Shown here: positions 27,896-38,987 of the stretch, in pieces | Position numbering within the stretch: position 1 is the stretch's first letter | How the letters are laid out: each line of letters begins with the position of its first letter | From: Drosophila pseudoobscura | Taxonomy: Eukaryota > Arthropoda > Insecta > Diptera > Drosophilidae | Reading direction: 5' to 3' | DNA: 64,000 nucleotides | Assembly: GCF_009870125.1 (NCBI RefSeq) | Contig: NC_046680.1 | Coordinates: 12,047,501-12,111,500 of the forward strand | Made by a program: the position numbers and the translations under genes | The notes under the pieces: generated by a model | What the model was told of the DNA's origin: nothing | Database searches by the model: none | The model's input: only the letters and a program-made list of their open reading frames with translations

Positions 27896-30800
27896 GTCGC
27901 TTACTCTCGCTGTATCTCTATCTTGATATTTTGGAACGCCAACGCCACCGCCACCGCCACAGCCGAAGCCACTGCCGCCAGCTGTCAATTTAAATGCTTT
28001 TTGATGGCTTGTGTCTGGCCGCCAGTTTAATTATGGCTTAAATGCGAGACCAGTTGGTTGGGCCACTGCCTGCGTCTCCCCTACTGCCCCATTCCTCCGT
28101 AGCACTTCACTCTCCCCTCCGACCACCCGCTCCCACGCACTCCTCTGCTTAACCCACCTTTAATTTGCTTGCTTCTAATTAATTTGCGGCCATTTAACCT
28201 GTGCTCCTGCCGTTTCTAGCCAGCGCCATTTTGTTCTGCTATTACTCTTGTAATACCCTGTACTTGTAACTGGTAATCAGGGTTATTCTATGAATTTTCC
28301 GATCAGAGGGTATTGAGAATGTCGACTGTCCGTGCGGTTAACAAGTCTCGATAACTTGTTGTTGTCTGTTTGGAGGTTTATGCGAACGCAAACAATTTAA
28401 TTGAATTAATTGAATATGAAATTGTTTCTAAGTGCCTTGCGAATCATTCGGTGTGATGATAGTTGTTGGGAAGGGGAAATAAAGTATACAACTGGAGAAG
28501 AAGGACCATATCTATTTCTGCCATTGGTCTTAGAAGAGTTTGCAAATGAAAATTTAGTGATCAAGAGGCGCGAAAGGAAAACTATTTCTTATAAATTATA
28601 AATTATTAATTAAATTATAAATAAATTATATATTAACTCTTTCCATTTTTCATTCAGTTTTCATAATTATCTTAATATTTTTTGTTGGATTCTTAATAAA
28701 TAAATGGTAAGAAATTAAAAAACTATAATTTAATTAGCATTCTTATGTACTTTATAACAAAGGGGATGTATATCTCAGCACATTTCTTACTTAAAAGCCC
28801 ACTAAACTACGATCTAGCCTACATCAGCGGGTTTTCAACTCCGATCTACACTCCAACAGTTGGAAACTCCTTTAGTTGTCACCTCGCTGCTGGGATCATC
28901 CAAGGGCTCAGAGCTAAGGCGATTCATAATCGCGGAAATATCAATGCCCACCCATTTTTCGCAAGTCGCGGTAGTGGGCGTGCTCGGGCGACAATCGGTT
29001 GCCGGCAATCAAAACAGAACGGGAAATGAATTATAAATGACGTGCAGGAGAATATTTGTGGCACCCGCGAGCGGAGGAGGCGCCATCACCAGCTGGCACC
29101 GCAAATCTACACTATAATCCAGTTAAAAAGCCTTCAAAAAATTCGCCATTCCACCCGAGACTGAGCTAAAAAAAGTTTAAATTGGCCTCAAAGAAGGCAA
29201 CAAACTTAAACAAAAACCAAAGGAAAAGGATTGTAATCCCATCTATGATTTCCGCTCTTTTCGTTTCAGTTCATATAGTACCCTGAATGCGAAAAGTATA
29301 TTATTCCACATTCAAAAAGTGTGTTACAAGAAAAAGGAAAGGTTAGCACTCGGAAGACGATTTCTATTCTAGCTGAGGATCCAGATCCAGATCAATAATA
29401 GCTAAAGCAAGAACATAGAAGAGTATGCATCTAAATATTCTGCTTCTCAAATATGAATATCCATCAAGTTTATGTTTAGTTAACATTTTTTATAATTTAT
29501 ATTTTATAATAATTAAATATATAGATCTGAATACTGGGTAGCGCATCGTCGGAATACTCGAATGTGGTAGTTCTGTCCCCCCCTCTCTGTTGGTGGTTAT
29601 ATGAACGATTACCGCTGACTGATTGCTTATCAGCTGTCGTGCATCTTGAGGCGTTGCCAAAGTGCAAGCCCCGACGCCAGTTACCCGCTTAGCCACCCCC
29701 TAAGACCTGCCCAGGAGCCCCAGCCCCTGCTCTATTCAAGGCAAAAAGAATTGCTAATATAATTTTGCGATTGTGTTTCTTGATTCCGACGGACTGTGAG
29801 CTGGTAATTGAAATCGATTTGCCTTTCATGACGGCACCCAGTGGGCCCGACAAATGCCAAAATGATTCTAGTGGATCAAGCTCTGCGCAGAATTGGTATT
29901 TTGATTTATGACGCTTGTTGGCTTACCATCGCCGTCCGCTTCCGCTTTGCCATTGCGGTTCTTCAGGCCCAGAATGGCGTCGATTGTGTGGCGTGGTGTC
30001 AGCGTTTGTCCGCCAGGCCCGAATTTCCTTGCATTGTCCTTCAGCAAGTCGTTGCTATCTGCAGAAAAGTAAAGGTAGAGTGTGTGTGAGAGTGAGAGCG
30101 GGAGAGCAGGAAAATTAAAAGCCTGTTTGCCAACAGTTTGCCAAAGTCAATTAGGCGCACGACAACTTCTCGTCGGGGGACTCTATGCAAATTTGTCAGC
30201 AATTTCCAAAGTATTAAAATTTAGTCCGGCCACACACACATAGGGCCACACAAGGACACATGGACACAACTTTATTTGCGATTTTAACGAGGTAAAAGCA
30301 GTAATTGCAGCCTGATCCCCCCCTGCATCCTCCCCTAATGACCAGTTGTCACGCCTGCATCTGCATGCTGGAAAGTAGGCAACATGTTGCCTGATATTCT
30401 GATATTCTGATTTCCTGATGGTTTTATGCATTTTTAACGAAATTAAAACAAACTGTGCTTAAAGAACGGCGAATGTACAGCGCTTCGAAGAGCGAAGGGT
30501 AATCTAGGCGGGGGAAATGAAAATGGAAAATCCCTCTAATTGCCGCGTCCTGCAATTAGCTTATAATTTCTGTCTCAAATTTTCCCCTGTGCATGTAAAT
30601 GCAAAAAACATTTCTGTGAACACGCATACACACATGAAGCAGTAGAGAGAGTGAGAGAAATTGTCCTGGCATGTCCGTGTCCGAGTCCGTGTCCGGCGGC
30701 AATTTGTGTTAATTAAATCTGTAATCAAGCAATTTCAAACGCTTTCCGGCTAAAAGGAAAACCTTCGTAACAGTTTTCCCTTTGCCGTCGGCTCTGCTGC

Positions 30801-31223
30801 TGTGCTGCCGTGCTGCCGTGCTGCCACAGAAGCTCCATGCTCACCTTCCGCAGAGATCACAGTGTTGTTGTTCGATGCCAGCTGTCCGGCGTAGTGCTCG
30901 TGGAACTGCTCGAAGTTCTTGAACTTCTCGACGAGAAATTGCAGGTTCTTGGCGTCCCGCACGTTGCCCAGCAGGTGTCGAAGGTGCTCGAGCTGCTTGG
31001 GCGCCAGTTTGGGGCTGCCGCCGCTCTGCTGCACCAGCTGCTCGAAGATGTGCTGGAATGTGGCCGTGGTAGTTGCTGTTGACGCGGCCGCCGATGCTGG
31101 GGTGCCGGCTCCTCCACCCGCTGCCACCTTGTGGGCCTTGGCCTCCATGGAGGGTGAGCCGAGCGGTGGGATTGCAGTCTCGAGGACGGTGGCGGCTGGC
31201 GGTGTAGACGCTTTGATATCCAT
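8676..31223 (-). CDS. Rx: Rx, retinal homeobox transcription factor (five coding exons)
   Basis: Coding exons on the minus strand are 31223-30845, 25177-24032, 23949-23783, 9680-9515 and 9457-8676. They have consensus splice sites and join in one frame to 879 residues, close to the length I recall for D. melanogaster Rx. The homeodomain is residues 519-578: [18 protein letters not shown] opens it and [15 protein letters not shown] closes it, with glutamine at homeodomain position 50 as in Q50 paired-class proteins. A C-terminal OAR motif ([20 protein letters not shown]) ends the protein. The homeodomain residues separate it from homeobrain, its cluster neighbour. Long Gln, His, Gly and Pro runs lie outside the domains. 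I saw no clear octapeptide. Family knowledge: a nuclear DNA-binding regulator of anterior brain development. The start is the ATG at 31223; the upstream TATA box fits it. Confidence 0.93.
9515..9680 (-). CDS. Rx: Rx coding exon 4 (homeodomain recognition helix)
   Basis: Acceptor CTCTCGCAG precedes GTC TGG TTC CAG; the exon reads [20 protein letters not shown] and continues to LLSALP with a split glycine codon at the donor CCAG|GTGAGA. It contains homeodomain helix 3, including Gln50, which contacts the bases in the DNA major groove. Confidence 0.95.
10218..10250. repeat. GA simple repeat
   Basis: About 28 bases of uninterrupted GAGAGA on the plus strand inside Rx intron 3. It could bind GAGA factor; no functional evidence is visible. 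Confidence 0.9.
13081..13133. repeat. GA-rich simple repeat
   Basis: Imperfect GAGA tract with CAAGAGAAAGAG units repeated at both ends (13085-13096 and 13121-13132) inside Rx intron 3. Confidence 0.85.
20907..22015 (+). mobile_element. Mini-me type non-autonomous element, complete copy
   Basis: The element is bounded by a perfect 14-base terminal inverted repeat (TTATACCCGATACT at the left, AGTATCGGGTATAA at the right). Inside is a module of about 150-200 bases repeated roughly three times (near 21094, 21250 and 21590). Its shared words include TTCTGCGTTTTTAGTTTTCT, CAGATTTTCGTCCTT and GGGGGCGGA. Toward the right is a GACGGACA microsatellite, then the motif GGGGTCGGAAACGATTCCTT near the end. 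A GTCY microsatellite and a GTCGGAAACG core are hallmarks of the dipteran mini-me repeats as I recall them. No protein is encoded. Confidence 0.7.
21784..21870. repeat. GACGGACA (GTCY) microsatellite inside the mini-me element
   Basis: Tandem mixture of GACGGACA and GACGGACG tetranucleotide pairs. On the minus strand this reads (GTCY)n, the microsatellite type known inside mini-me elements. Confidence 0.9.
23783..23949 (-). CDS. Rx: Rx coding exon 3 (homeodomain helices 1-2)
   Basis: Begins after CCCCCTCCAG and reads [20 protein letters not shown] to the last codons CGT GTC CAG, followed by the donor GTAAGC. This is homeodomain residues 1-46. The intron falls between Gln46 and Val47, the position conserved in many paired-class homeobox genes. 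The intron separating it from exon 2 is only 82 bp. Confidence 0.95.
23950..24031 (-). other. Rx: Rx intron 2 (82 bp)
   Basis: Short intron from donor GTGGGT to acceptor CCCCCTCCAG. Removing it restores a glycine codon and keeps the reading frame into the homeodomain. Confidence 0.85.
24032..25177 (-). CDS. Rx: Rx coding exon 2 (low-complexity linker)
   Basis: Acceptor CTTCCAG precedes GAGACATGGAC and the donor is GATGAGG|GTGGGT; both phases fit the neighbouring exons. It encodes the stretch starting [20 protein letters not shown] and includes long Gln, His and Pro runs, an acidic [12 protein letters not shown] patch, and the end [14 protein letters not shown]. It supplies most of the protein N-terminal to the homeodomain. 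Length differences between species are likely to sit in the CAG/CAA tracts. Open frames on the opposite strand here are by-products of these tracts. Confidence 0.9.
25178..30844 (-). other. Rx: Rx intron 1 (5.7 kb)
   Basis: Bounded by GTGAGC and CTTCCAG. It contains imperfect TCCGTG-type repeats near 30670-30695 and GGACAG/GGATAC repeats around 27541-27597, a CT run near 27870-27897, and AT-rich stretches near 28600-28740. No gene with a recognisable domain was found on either strand. Confidence 0.7.
30845..31223 (-). CDS. Rx: Rx coding exon 1
   Basis: Begins [15 protein letters not shown] and ends after GAAG at a consensus donor (GAAG|GTGAGC), leaving a split glycine codon (phase 1). It encodes residues 1-126, with an Ala/Thr-rich stretch followed by a region of probable helices ([28 protein letters not shown]) of unknown function. 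The frame stays open past the donor to a stop at 30750, but that extension is intronic if the donor is used. Confidence 0.88.
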
Positions 31224-31561
31224 TTCTAGTTTCGAACTCGTATTTCCTTCCTTTTCTTCACTCTTACTTCAATGATATGGCAAATCACAGTCTAAATTCA
31301 CGCACAAATTGTATTTATTTCTCTTTCAAATTCGATTTTCTTTCACTATACTTTCGCTAATTGTCAAACATTTTCCGTCACTTTCAAGAACCAAGAAGAA
31401 ACCAAACCAAGAGCCATTTATATTGTTCCGACTCGCTACCGAAACCGTTGCGCACCGGGCCAAGGCAGAGTTGGCAATAAACAAGCCGCAGCGACTGTCG
31501 CTCGCTTACGGTCTGGTCCGGGTTCACAAATCGAATTGGAAACCGGTTGACTTCCCCACCT

Positions 31562-31568
31562 CTATATA
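31562..31568 (-). promoter_or_regulatory. Rx: Possible TATA box for Rx
   Basis: On the minus strand the sequence CCCATATATAGAGG lies about 340 bases upstream of the Rx start codon. A start site near 31535 would give a leader of roughly 310 bases without an intron. I saw no strong initiator at that spot, so this is only a candidate. Confidence 0.35.
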
Positions 31569-31989
31569 TGGGTACGCATACCCACGTCACATCTATAAGG
31601 GCGGAGCTTACCTCGCAGAGAGACTGAGAGAAAGGGAGAGAGAGAGCGCTGGGCATGAGAGAGGTGCGCAGGACTCCGGGCTCGGGGTTGTCGGAATCAA
31701 GGTGTCGGGCACGGGCCGGAGTGAAACAATGGGTCCTTTGGTTCTTTGGTTCTTTGGCTCTGCCAAGTGGTTTGCTTTTCTGCTGCGTAATAAAATAAAC
31801 TAACTGCACTTACTGCCCACCGCCCTCCCCGTACAGGAGCCCTCTCCTCTTACGGCGCTGCACTTCCACTATGGAATTATGACTTTGGCCCCATTTTCCT
31901 TTACAGATTTTTTGACTACAACTGTATCTGGACCATCTCTAACAATTGTGGTTCAGGCCTAGCTACTCTCTCTCTACAGATACATATAT

Positions 31990-31991
<2 letters not shown>

Positions 31992-32020
<29 letters not shown>
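31992..32020. repeat. AT dinucleotide repeat
   Basis: Uninterrupted ATATAT tract of about 29 bases upstream of Rx. Confidence 0.9.
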
Positions 32021-34469
32021 CTGCTATCTCTATCCTGTGCTGTGGAGCATGAAACCTAAAACGGATACATAAGTGGATTTCGTTAATATCCTGCTATTGT
32101 AACAAATTTGCAACTGATTGTGGAAAGGCGCATTTGTCAAGGAAATGGACTTAAAAGCCTTCGCGGAGACGTTAGCAGCCCAGAGAATTGAGAGCGTATG
32201 GGAAGGACTTAAGACAGCGTAAAACGTGACAAATTTAATAAAAACTTAAACAAAGAAACTTAAGTGATAGAAAGGTCTTTCGGACTTCAACTTGGGGTAT
32301 AAATATGTTTTTATATTACATTATTAGGCATAAAAGAATGAATATGATCGTTATATTCATAAGAATGATATATTCGGAGACACCCAATACGATCTTGTAC
32401 AAAATGATTTCAAGAAATGATTTCGAGCAAGTTTCTAAACTAAAGTAAAGCGAAAACATATATTTTTATAAGCCAGTTTAACTATTATTCCAAATTATTA
32501 AAAATTTTATAATAAAGTAATATTTGAGGTCATGGCGTAGTGGATACTGAACTCGCAATTTCAAGTTTTGTCATTGCAGAGAAAGTTCAACTTGTTGGCA
32601 AAACAATTTGCAAAGTTTTCCTGGTCTGATTAAGTATTCCTCTGAAATGTTAAAACGCTGACACTTGAATGTCAGCCGGGTAATAGTCAGCCAGTAGCCA
32701 GCCAGTTCAGTCAGCCATTAAGCATTGCCAATACCATTACCACAACCCTATCACTGCCAACCTCCAGATTACCTGTTGTCATGAGTTGTGGTTTTTCAGC
32801 CACCCTGCAATTTTCTTTCGAGCTCTCTCTGGGGCCCAAGGAGAACGTGGCTCGTTTATGCTGTCTTCCATTACACGTTAAATGAAAATGCCAGATAGCC
32901 AGACACCTGCCGTTCATCCCAGTCGGCCAGTCATCCGCCACAGACCCATACCTCATACCTGGCCCACTCATCTTCAGTTCTAGTCCCCAGTCTCCAGTAC
33001 GATTCCCACTCCCATTCAGCTGTGGCCCTCCTTTGGCGCCACGATTCGATTTGTGCCAACTAATGAGCTCTTAATGTGCGTTTATTCTTACGCATAACGA
33101 GCTTGCCAAACGTAATTACGTCCTGCCAATGTGTGTGCGGCAGTTGTGGGTGTATATCGCTCGCTCTCTCTCTCTGACTCTGACTCTGCCTCTGCCTCTG
33201 CCACTCTCTGCCTGTGTGTGCGTGCGTATCTGTGAGAGGCTGCCATGTTGGCGCGCTGCTTAATTGAAGTGGAGCGATAGAGGGCCAGGCTGTTTCTGGG
33301 GCATGGCGCGGAGTAATCTCGTGCACTCGTATCTCTGTCTGGTCTGTGTGGATGTGGATACAGTCGCTAGCTGTTATGGTGTGTGGGTATCTATTTGTGC
33401 CTTTGCCTCTGCCTGTATGTGTCTGTGTCATGACGACGCGTCGTTGCCTTGCGTCATTTTCATTTACGCCACATCCGCAAACGTTAACTCTTCTCCACAC
33501 CACTTCATGCTGCTTTTCTCAGCATTTTTTTTGTTTTAAATTAATTTGCTTTTAATTTGCTTTATTATGTGGCAAGCTCTCCTCCCTTCGCTGTATTTAA
33601 TTAGTTTGCTTTTATCGTTAAACAGTTAAGATGGCATCTTTGAGCAGGCTCGGAGACTGAGAGAGGACTTCCGAGAGTCTTGGTCTCCCAATGAAGGATA
33701 CGCAGCATTGGCTGGCATACATACAAATATACTCGTGGAATTGTGTGATCTAAAAAGCTAGTGGGTTTCGGATAGCATCTCTCGGCCGACATTGACATGA
33801 CAGATGTGTCCGGACGGCACTTAGCCGCGGCTCCTGCTTATCATACAGGACGGATCGAAATCGTTATGCGCATGCGTGAATGTTTCAGAAAAGGTTGTTC
33901 TTGCAGCAGGAGGGGAACCAGTTTATTGAGTAACCTTACTCTAGCCTCTTCCTCCCTTTATCCCAGACAGTTTTGTTCACTCTCTCTCTCTGTCTGGTGC
34001 TGGAGGCGTGGCCTAAACAGTCGCTCTCTGAGCGCTTCGGCGCATTGAGTATCTCACACACACACACACAGTCTCACGCTCATTCAGACACTCACACAAA
34101 TGCCTGCCTTGTGGTAGACCATTGAAAAAGTGATGAAAATAACTCTCTGTCACTTTATTGGCGCTTAACGAGTTTGAGTTGATGAAGAATTTAATTTATG
34201 ATGCTGCTCACACCATGGCCGACGCAAAAGCGATAGCAACAGTCGGAGAGAGAGAGCGCGCGAGAGCGAGTGAGGAAGAGATAGGGAGAGCGAGAGATGG
34301 AAGAGTGAGGGAGAGAGGAGGTGGTGCCGGGCCAAAAACCGCAGAATACAAGGCTGGACTGGCAGGGAAAAGTTGGAACGAGAGAGAGAACTGGAGAGTG
34401 AGAGCTAAAAAAAAAGAAGAAATATTAATGAACTCGTAACTGTCGCTTTTGCAAATTGGTCTACACGTA

Positions 34470-34493
34470 TGTGTATGTGTGTGTGTGTGTGTA
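34470..34493. repeat. TG dinucleotide repeat
   Basis: TATGTGTATGTGTGTGTGTG type tract; a second CA/TG tract follows at about 34650-34665. Confidence 0.8.
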
Positions 34494-37400
34494 CATTTTT
34501 TGTATGAGTATGTGTGCTGGTGTGTGGCACTCACATGGACAGGAGGCAACAGCAGCAGCCGCCGCTGCCGGCAGACGTCAAGCTTTGATGATTTAATTTT
34601 CTGGTCTTCTAATTTAATTTTATTATAGAAATACAGACATGGGCGCGTGTGTGTGTGTGTGTGTAAGGGACAGAGTGATGGGGAAGACAGTCGCTTGCTC
34701 GTGTGTGTTTTACACACACACACACAAGCACGTTAAGGTCCATACATACATGCATGCAAATTCGTTAATGGAAAATGGTGGCGTTTAATTGGAAAAGGAA
34801 GTGAGCCAAAGGGCTGAGCGACAGAGACAGGACACACATCAGAGAGTGGGAGAGGGAGACATGGAAACAGGGCCGAGTTTTCCATTCAAATTAATTTCAT
34901 GTGCGTTCCCGCCTCTTCCTTCTCTACTCTTTTCAGGCGACATTTTGTCGGACCTTTTTTATATTTATTACATATTTAATATGATTTATTTGATTGCTTT
35001 TGGTGTGGTTACGTAGCTATAACCATTTGCAATTAAATATATTTTTATTCATTCAAAGAAACGGTCGGGGACCGAGAAAGTAGAGTGGAAGAAGAGTTGC
35101 AGCTGCAGCTTCAGGTTTATACTTTTCCGAAGAGTTAATTAAATTAAATATTGCAGAGCGATAATTACAAAATGGCGTTGATTAATCGACCACCGCCATA
35201 TTGATTTTGCGAACAATATTTAATGATTAACAATTAACATTGAACAGGGATTTTTGATGCAGGACCGGAAATGACATGGACATGCCATCCCAGTCGCTGC
35301 ACCTCGTCATCCGCCAGGACACAAAGGCCTTAATAAAAGCAATTAAAAATCATTAGCTGCACATACACTCTTATGCACAGAGATACACTCACACACATAC
35401 AATCACACACTAATGCCATCATGCGCTCGTTTTCTCAATTATTCATTCAATTTTGCATGCCACAAAAGCAACAGCCAAGGAAGCAAGTTCAGCAAGACCT
35501 GCCCCAGCTCCGCCAACATACATACATATTCATGCGGCTAAATGAAAACGGCAACACTTAAATGCAATTTGCCTCAATTTTCTCAGCAGCAGAAGGAGCC
35601 GGCCCTGGCCCTTTACTCTCTCTCATTCCCTCTTTTGCCGTCTCTGTCACCGTCGTGTTCGTCGTCTTGGCTTAGAGCATCTTAACGTCTTTTCATGGCA
35701 CTTACATCGTCATTCTATTCGTCTAATTTCATTTTCTTGCCATTTTCAGTGAAGCAGAAACTACGTGCTCGCTTGGGGCACAAGAGAGCGATTAGAGCTG
35801 GGGATTGGGAGTAGGGCTGGGGCTGGGGCTGTCGCTGGGTCTGGGCCTGGATTGGAGCTGCCTCCCATGATTCAGCTACTGGAGGAGTTGGATTTTGGCA
35901 GCCAGTATGCCTCATTCTAATTGCATTCAATTAAATATGTTGATTGATATGTTTGTATTGCAGCGACTGCTTCGATTAGGCCACAAAGACAGCCGTTTCT
36001 CGGTATTTCTGAGACTTTATGGTTGTGCTCTGGTGTGACATTGTCGCAAATCAGTTTGGATGAATCACATCGAATAGTTCTCCGTTGACTATGCAGTTTT
36101 TGAATCTTTAATGCCTTCTTTTTTTTTGAAAACTATTTTTAATTGGAATACGCCAATGATTGTGCTCAACTATTTTCGGATAGCTCTTTTGCCGATTTGT
36201 GTATTAAAAATAGGTTTACCCATTAACTAAATGCATACTATTTTCATTTTAGAGTTTTCTTTTCGCATAATTTCCCATTATACAAACACATACTTGTGTA
36301 TTGCTATTCTGGGGAAAATTGCATTAATTTTCTAACAAACATTTTCATTTTAATTGAACATTTTGTGTGCCGGCAATTTGCATATCAAGCATTAATAAAT
36401 GGAATTATATATTTAATTGCATTTCTCGGACAAAAGTTGTAGTTTTTGGCCAAAAAATAGACGTTTTCCGATGGATTGTGGATGTGGCTGTGGATGCAGC
36501 CAAAAACGAAAAGCGTGGCCGAAAAATTAAGCTTTATTTGTGGGAATTGCAATTCAATTAAGTTTTCAAAACACGCAAATTGCGAATGGCCGCGCCGCAC
36601 TAATATTGACAGAGGCAAAGCAAGAGAGACAGAGAGAGAGTGAGAGAGACAACAACATCATCGAAACTTGTTTGAATAATTTCATTAGCGTTGATTTGCA
36701 GCAAACGCAATTGCATTGAAATTCACTTGGTCTGCCATTGATTAAACAAGTCGATGTCCAGGTCCAATCGAATTGGACGTGTCCATTGAGAGAGGAGAGA
36801 CGAAGAGAAGTGGTACGACGCAGGGGGTACTACTTCCCCCAACACTGAAATAAAAACTAATTACAGGGCAACGGCCTGCACTGACCATACCATAGTCGAG
36901 AATGTCCATCTATGGTTAGGCGCCAACAGATAATTATAAGCCTGGAAACTGGAACTCTGATTGCCGAGCCGAGCCGCAGAAGCAGCTGTAACAGAGGGGA
37001 AAGCGAATACGAATACCCCGCCCGCAGGGTGACTGGGATGGACGGATACGGATGGAGAGCGGAAGATGAGGGTGCGTGGCCACAGGAGGTCCAAGGCCCA
37101 AACCTAAAACCCAATCCCAGTCCCAGGCCAGGGCAAATATGTCCGCAACAGTTTCCGTTGCACTAACGAAATTACAGACGCAGACACACACAAGCACACA
37201 CTGAAACAGATGCACGCACATACAGATACATATACAGATGCAGATACAACCAAACAAACAAGAAGCACATACATATGTAAGAGAGGCATATCCTGCGGCG
37301 CTGAGGCGCATAGGAAGCGGGCCCGGACACTGACGCAACCCGGGGACCGTCCTCGGCTAATGCTAATGCTCTTTGAACGTCTAATTAGTGGATTAGTATA

Positions 37401-37949
37401 TAGGCAAACTATTTGCCCAACAAACGACTAACCTCATGAAATTGTGCGGAAGATTGCCCAAGTCCAATTAGTCCCTGCTTGGAAGCTAATGAAGCCCTGC
37501 CAAATGGAGAGGGCTTTCTGTGCAGATTGAATGTGTAGTATACACTATAAAGAGTATGGATTGTTTCGTTTTGAACAACTCAAATATTTCTCATTTGATA
37601 TTTGTATAAAAAATATCTATTTTCTTTTTCATTCGTTAATAAGGGAACGGTGTGACCAGTAGATTGACTGAAAACCGCAGATTTTGTCTAATTGCGGATA
37701 CGATAATCTTGTATATAAAATATGTATTCTCTGCCTGAGTTGTCAAGAAAGGATAGGATGGTAGATTTCATTTTAAATTCGCTTCCAGTTGGCAGACTTG
37801 CGAAAAGATACCATCCCTATTGTATGAGTAGATACCATTCATTCCTGTTCCATATCATGTTTTGTTTTTAAGTTGAGATAAGTTTCTTTTCTAAAGAGAG
37901 TGGTTTTCAATCGATTATTATTTCATATACATTTTGTCCAGACACTTAC

Positions 37950-38987
37950 CTATCGCCGCCTACGGTAGTGATTGTAGAAGACCGCACGATCACCGAGTGG
38001 CTGCACGGGTCGAGCGTTGGATCCAATACGGGCGCCATGGTAGCTTCGCAGCTGACGGAACTCGTTCAACTGACGCTCACTGATGGCCAGAGGATCCGGA
38101 TTGATGAGCCACTCGACCCCACGGTGGCAGGGTGGCTCCGTGAGTGACCCTTGGTAGCTGAAGAACTGTGTGTAGAATGGCGTCACGAGGTAGCTGATTG
38201 GGAACGGGGGAACCTCTACTGAGCGGCCCGCCTTCTTAATAGTCACGAGATGCTGGATGAGCACTTCCAGGTATGGATTGTCCTCGCCCACTTCGAACAT
38301 GTAGGAGATCATCACGATACTTTGGCTGGATATACAGCCCTCGGTCTGTGCAGCCGTGTGGAGGCACTGCATCTCCAACGGATAGTGGCGGTTGTCGACT
38401 GTGTGCTCGGAACCCATATTGCTCGACCAGCTCCAGCGGAAGCTGATCTCTCGAAACTCGAAGCGCCCCAGCAGATCCCCGCCGTCTATCGAGGGCACAC
38501 AGCCCGGATAGGAGGCGCGAAGCACCACGGTATGGCCGTTATTCTCCAGACGGATGCCATCGGGCAGAACATTCCCGTTTGTCCACTGCAGTGGCGTTTC
38601 GAAGTAGCTGTTCTCCATGCAGGGTTGGTTGATGTTGACGGGGCTCTGATTGTTGGTAGGGACATTCCAGCTGTGGGGTCCTCGAATAGCTCCATAGTCG
38701 AAAGTGTTGGGCTGCCCAGACGCCACGCAGTCGCTGCCCGGCCTTGATTCTCCTCTGGCCCTACTGGGCCCTACACCAGCAGGCGGTCTTGATCTGCTGG
38801 CCGGACTTGGTCGGTTGGCCGGAACTGCAACTGCTCCTCTTTGAGCATTCCCCTCAAACAGGAAAGACAGACACGCGAACGGGCCTACACGGAACATGAT
38901 CAGTGTGGTCATGAACATGCTGAGGAATATCTTGAAGGCATTCGTTTCCACGATACTGTAGAAGATATCCCAGAGTGTGTCCAGCAT
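37950..38987 (-). CDS. Carbonic anhydrase-related protein, alpha class, zinc ligands lost
   Basis: A 345-residue single-exon frame. I chose the ATG at 38987 (context ATCAAAATG); the frame stays open upstream, but that part shows no conserved sequence. Residues 18-45 are hydrophobic (AFKIFLSMFMTTLIMF and on), so a signal anchor or membrane segment is likely. A Pro/Arg/Ser-rich linker follows to about 94, then an alpha-carbonic anhydrase domain (NQSPVNI at 113-119, NNGHTV, GSEHTVD at 192-198, SLTEPPC, WLI). In human CA II numbering, the zinc ligands His94, His96 and His119 are Ser182, Arg184 and Gln207 here. His64, Glu106, Glu117 and Thr199 equivalents remain. It therefore should not hydrate CO2 and is better called a CARP-like protein. 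D. melanogaster has several such genes; I do not assign a symbol. A strong splice donor directly follows the stop codon. Confidence 0.85.
   Translation of the reverse strand: MLDTLWDIFYSIVETNAFKIFLSMFMTTLIMFRVGPFACLSFLFEGNAQRGAVAVPANRPSPASRSRPPAGVGPSRARGESRPGSDCVASGQPNTFDYGAIRGPHSWNVPTNNQSPVNINQPCMENSYFETPLQWTNGNVLPDGIRLENNGHTVVLRASYPGCVPSIDGGDLLGRFEFREISFRWSWSSNMGSEHTVDNRHYPLEMQCLHTAAQTEGCISSQSIVMISYMFEVGEDNPYLEVLIQHLVTIKKAGRSVEVPPFPISYLVTPFYTQFFSYQGSLTEPPCHRGVEWLINPDPLAISERQLNEFRQLRSYHGARIGSNARPVQPLGDRAVFYNHYRRRR

Larger units (their letters stand above)
31569..37949. other. Intergenic region between Rx and the carbonic anhydrase-related gene
   Basis: No gene with a recognisable domain was found. 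The region contains an AT repeat at 31992-32020, TG/CA tracts near 34470-34493 and 34650-34665, GA-rich stretches near 34245-34320, and many TAATTA cores. It lies upstream of Rx, so regulatory elements for Rx are expected, but none can be pinpointed by eye. Confidence 0.6.

Noticed and set aside
28249..28330. Possible fourth mini-me remnant (AATACCCTGTACTTGTAACT and GAGGGTATTGAG)
   Set aside because: Only short words resemble the family ends and the core motif is missing.
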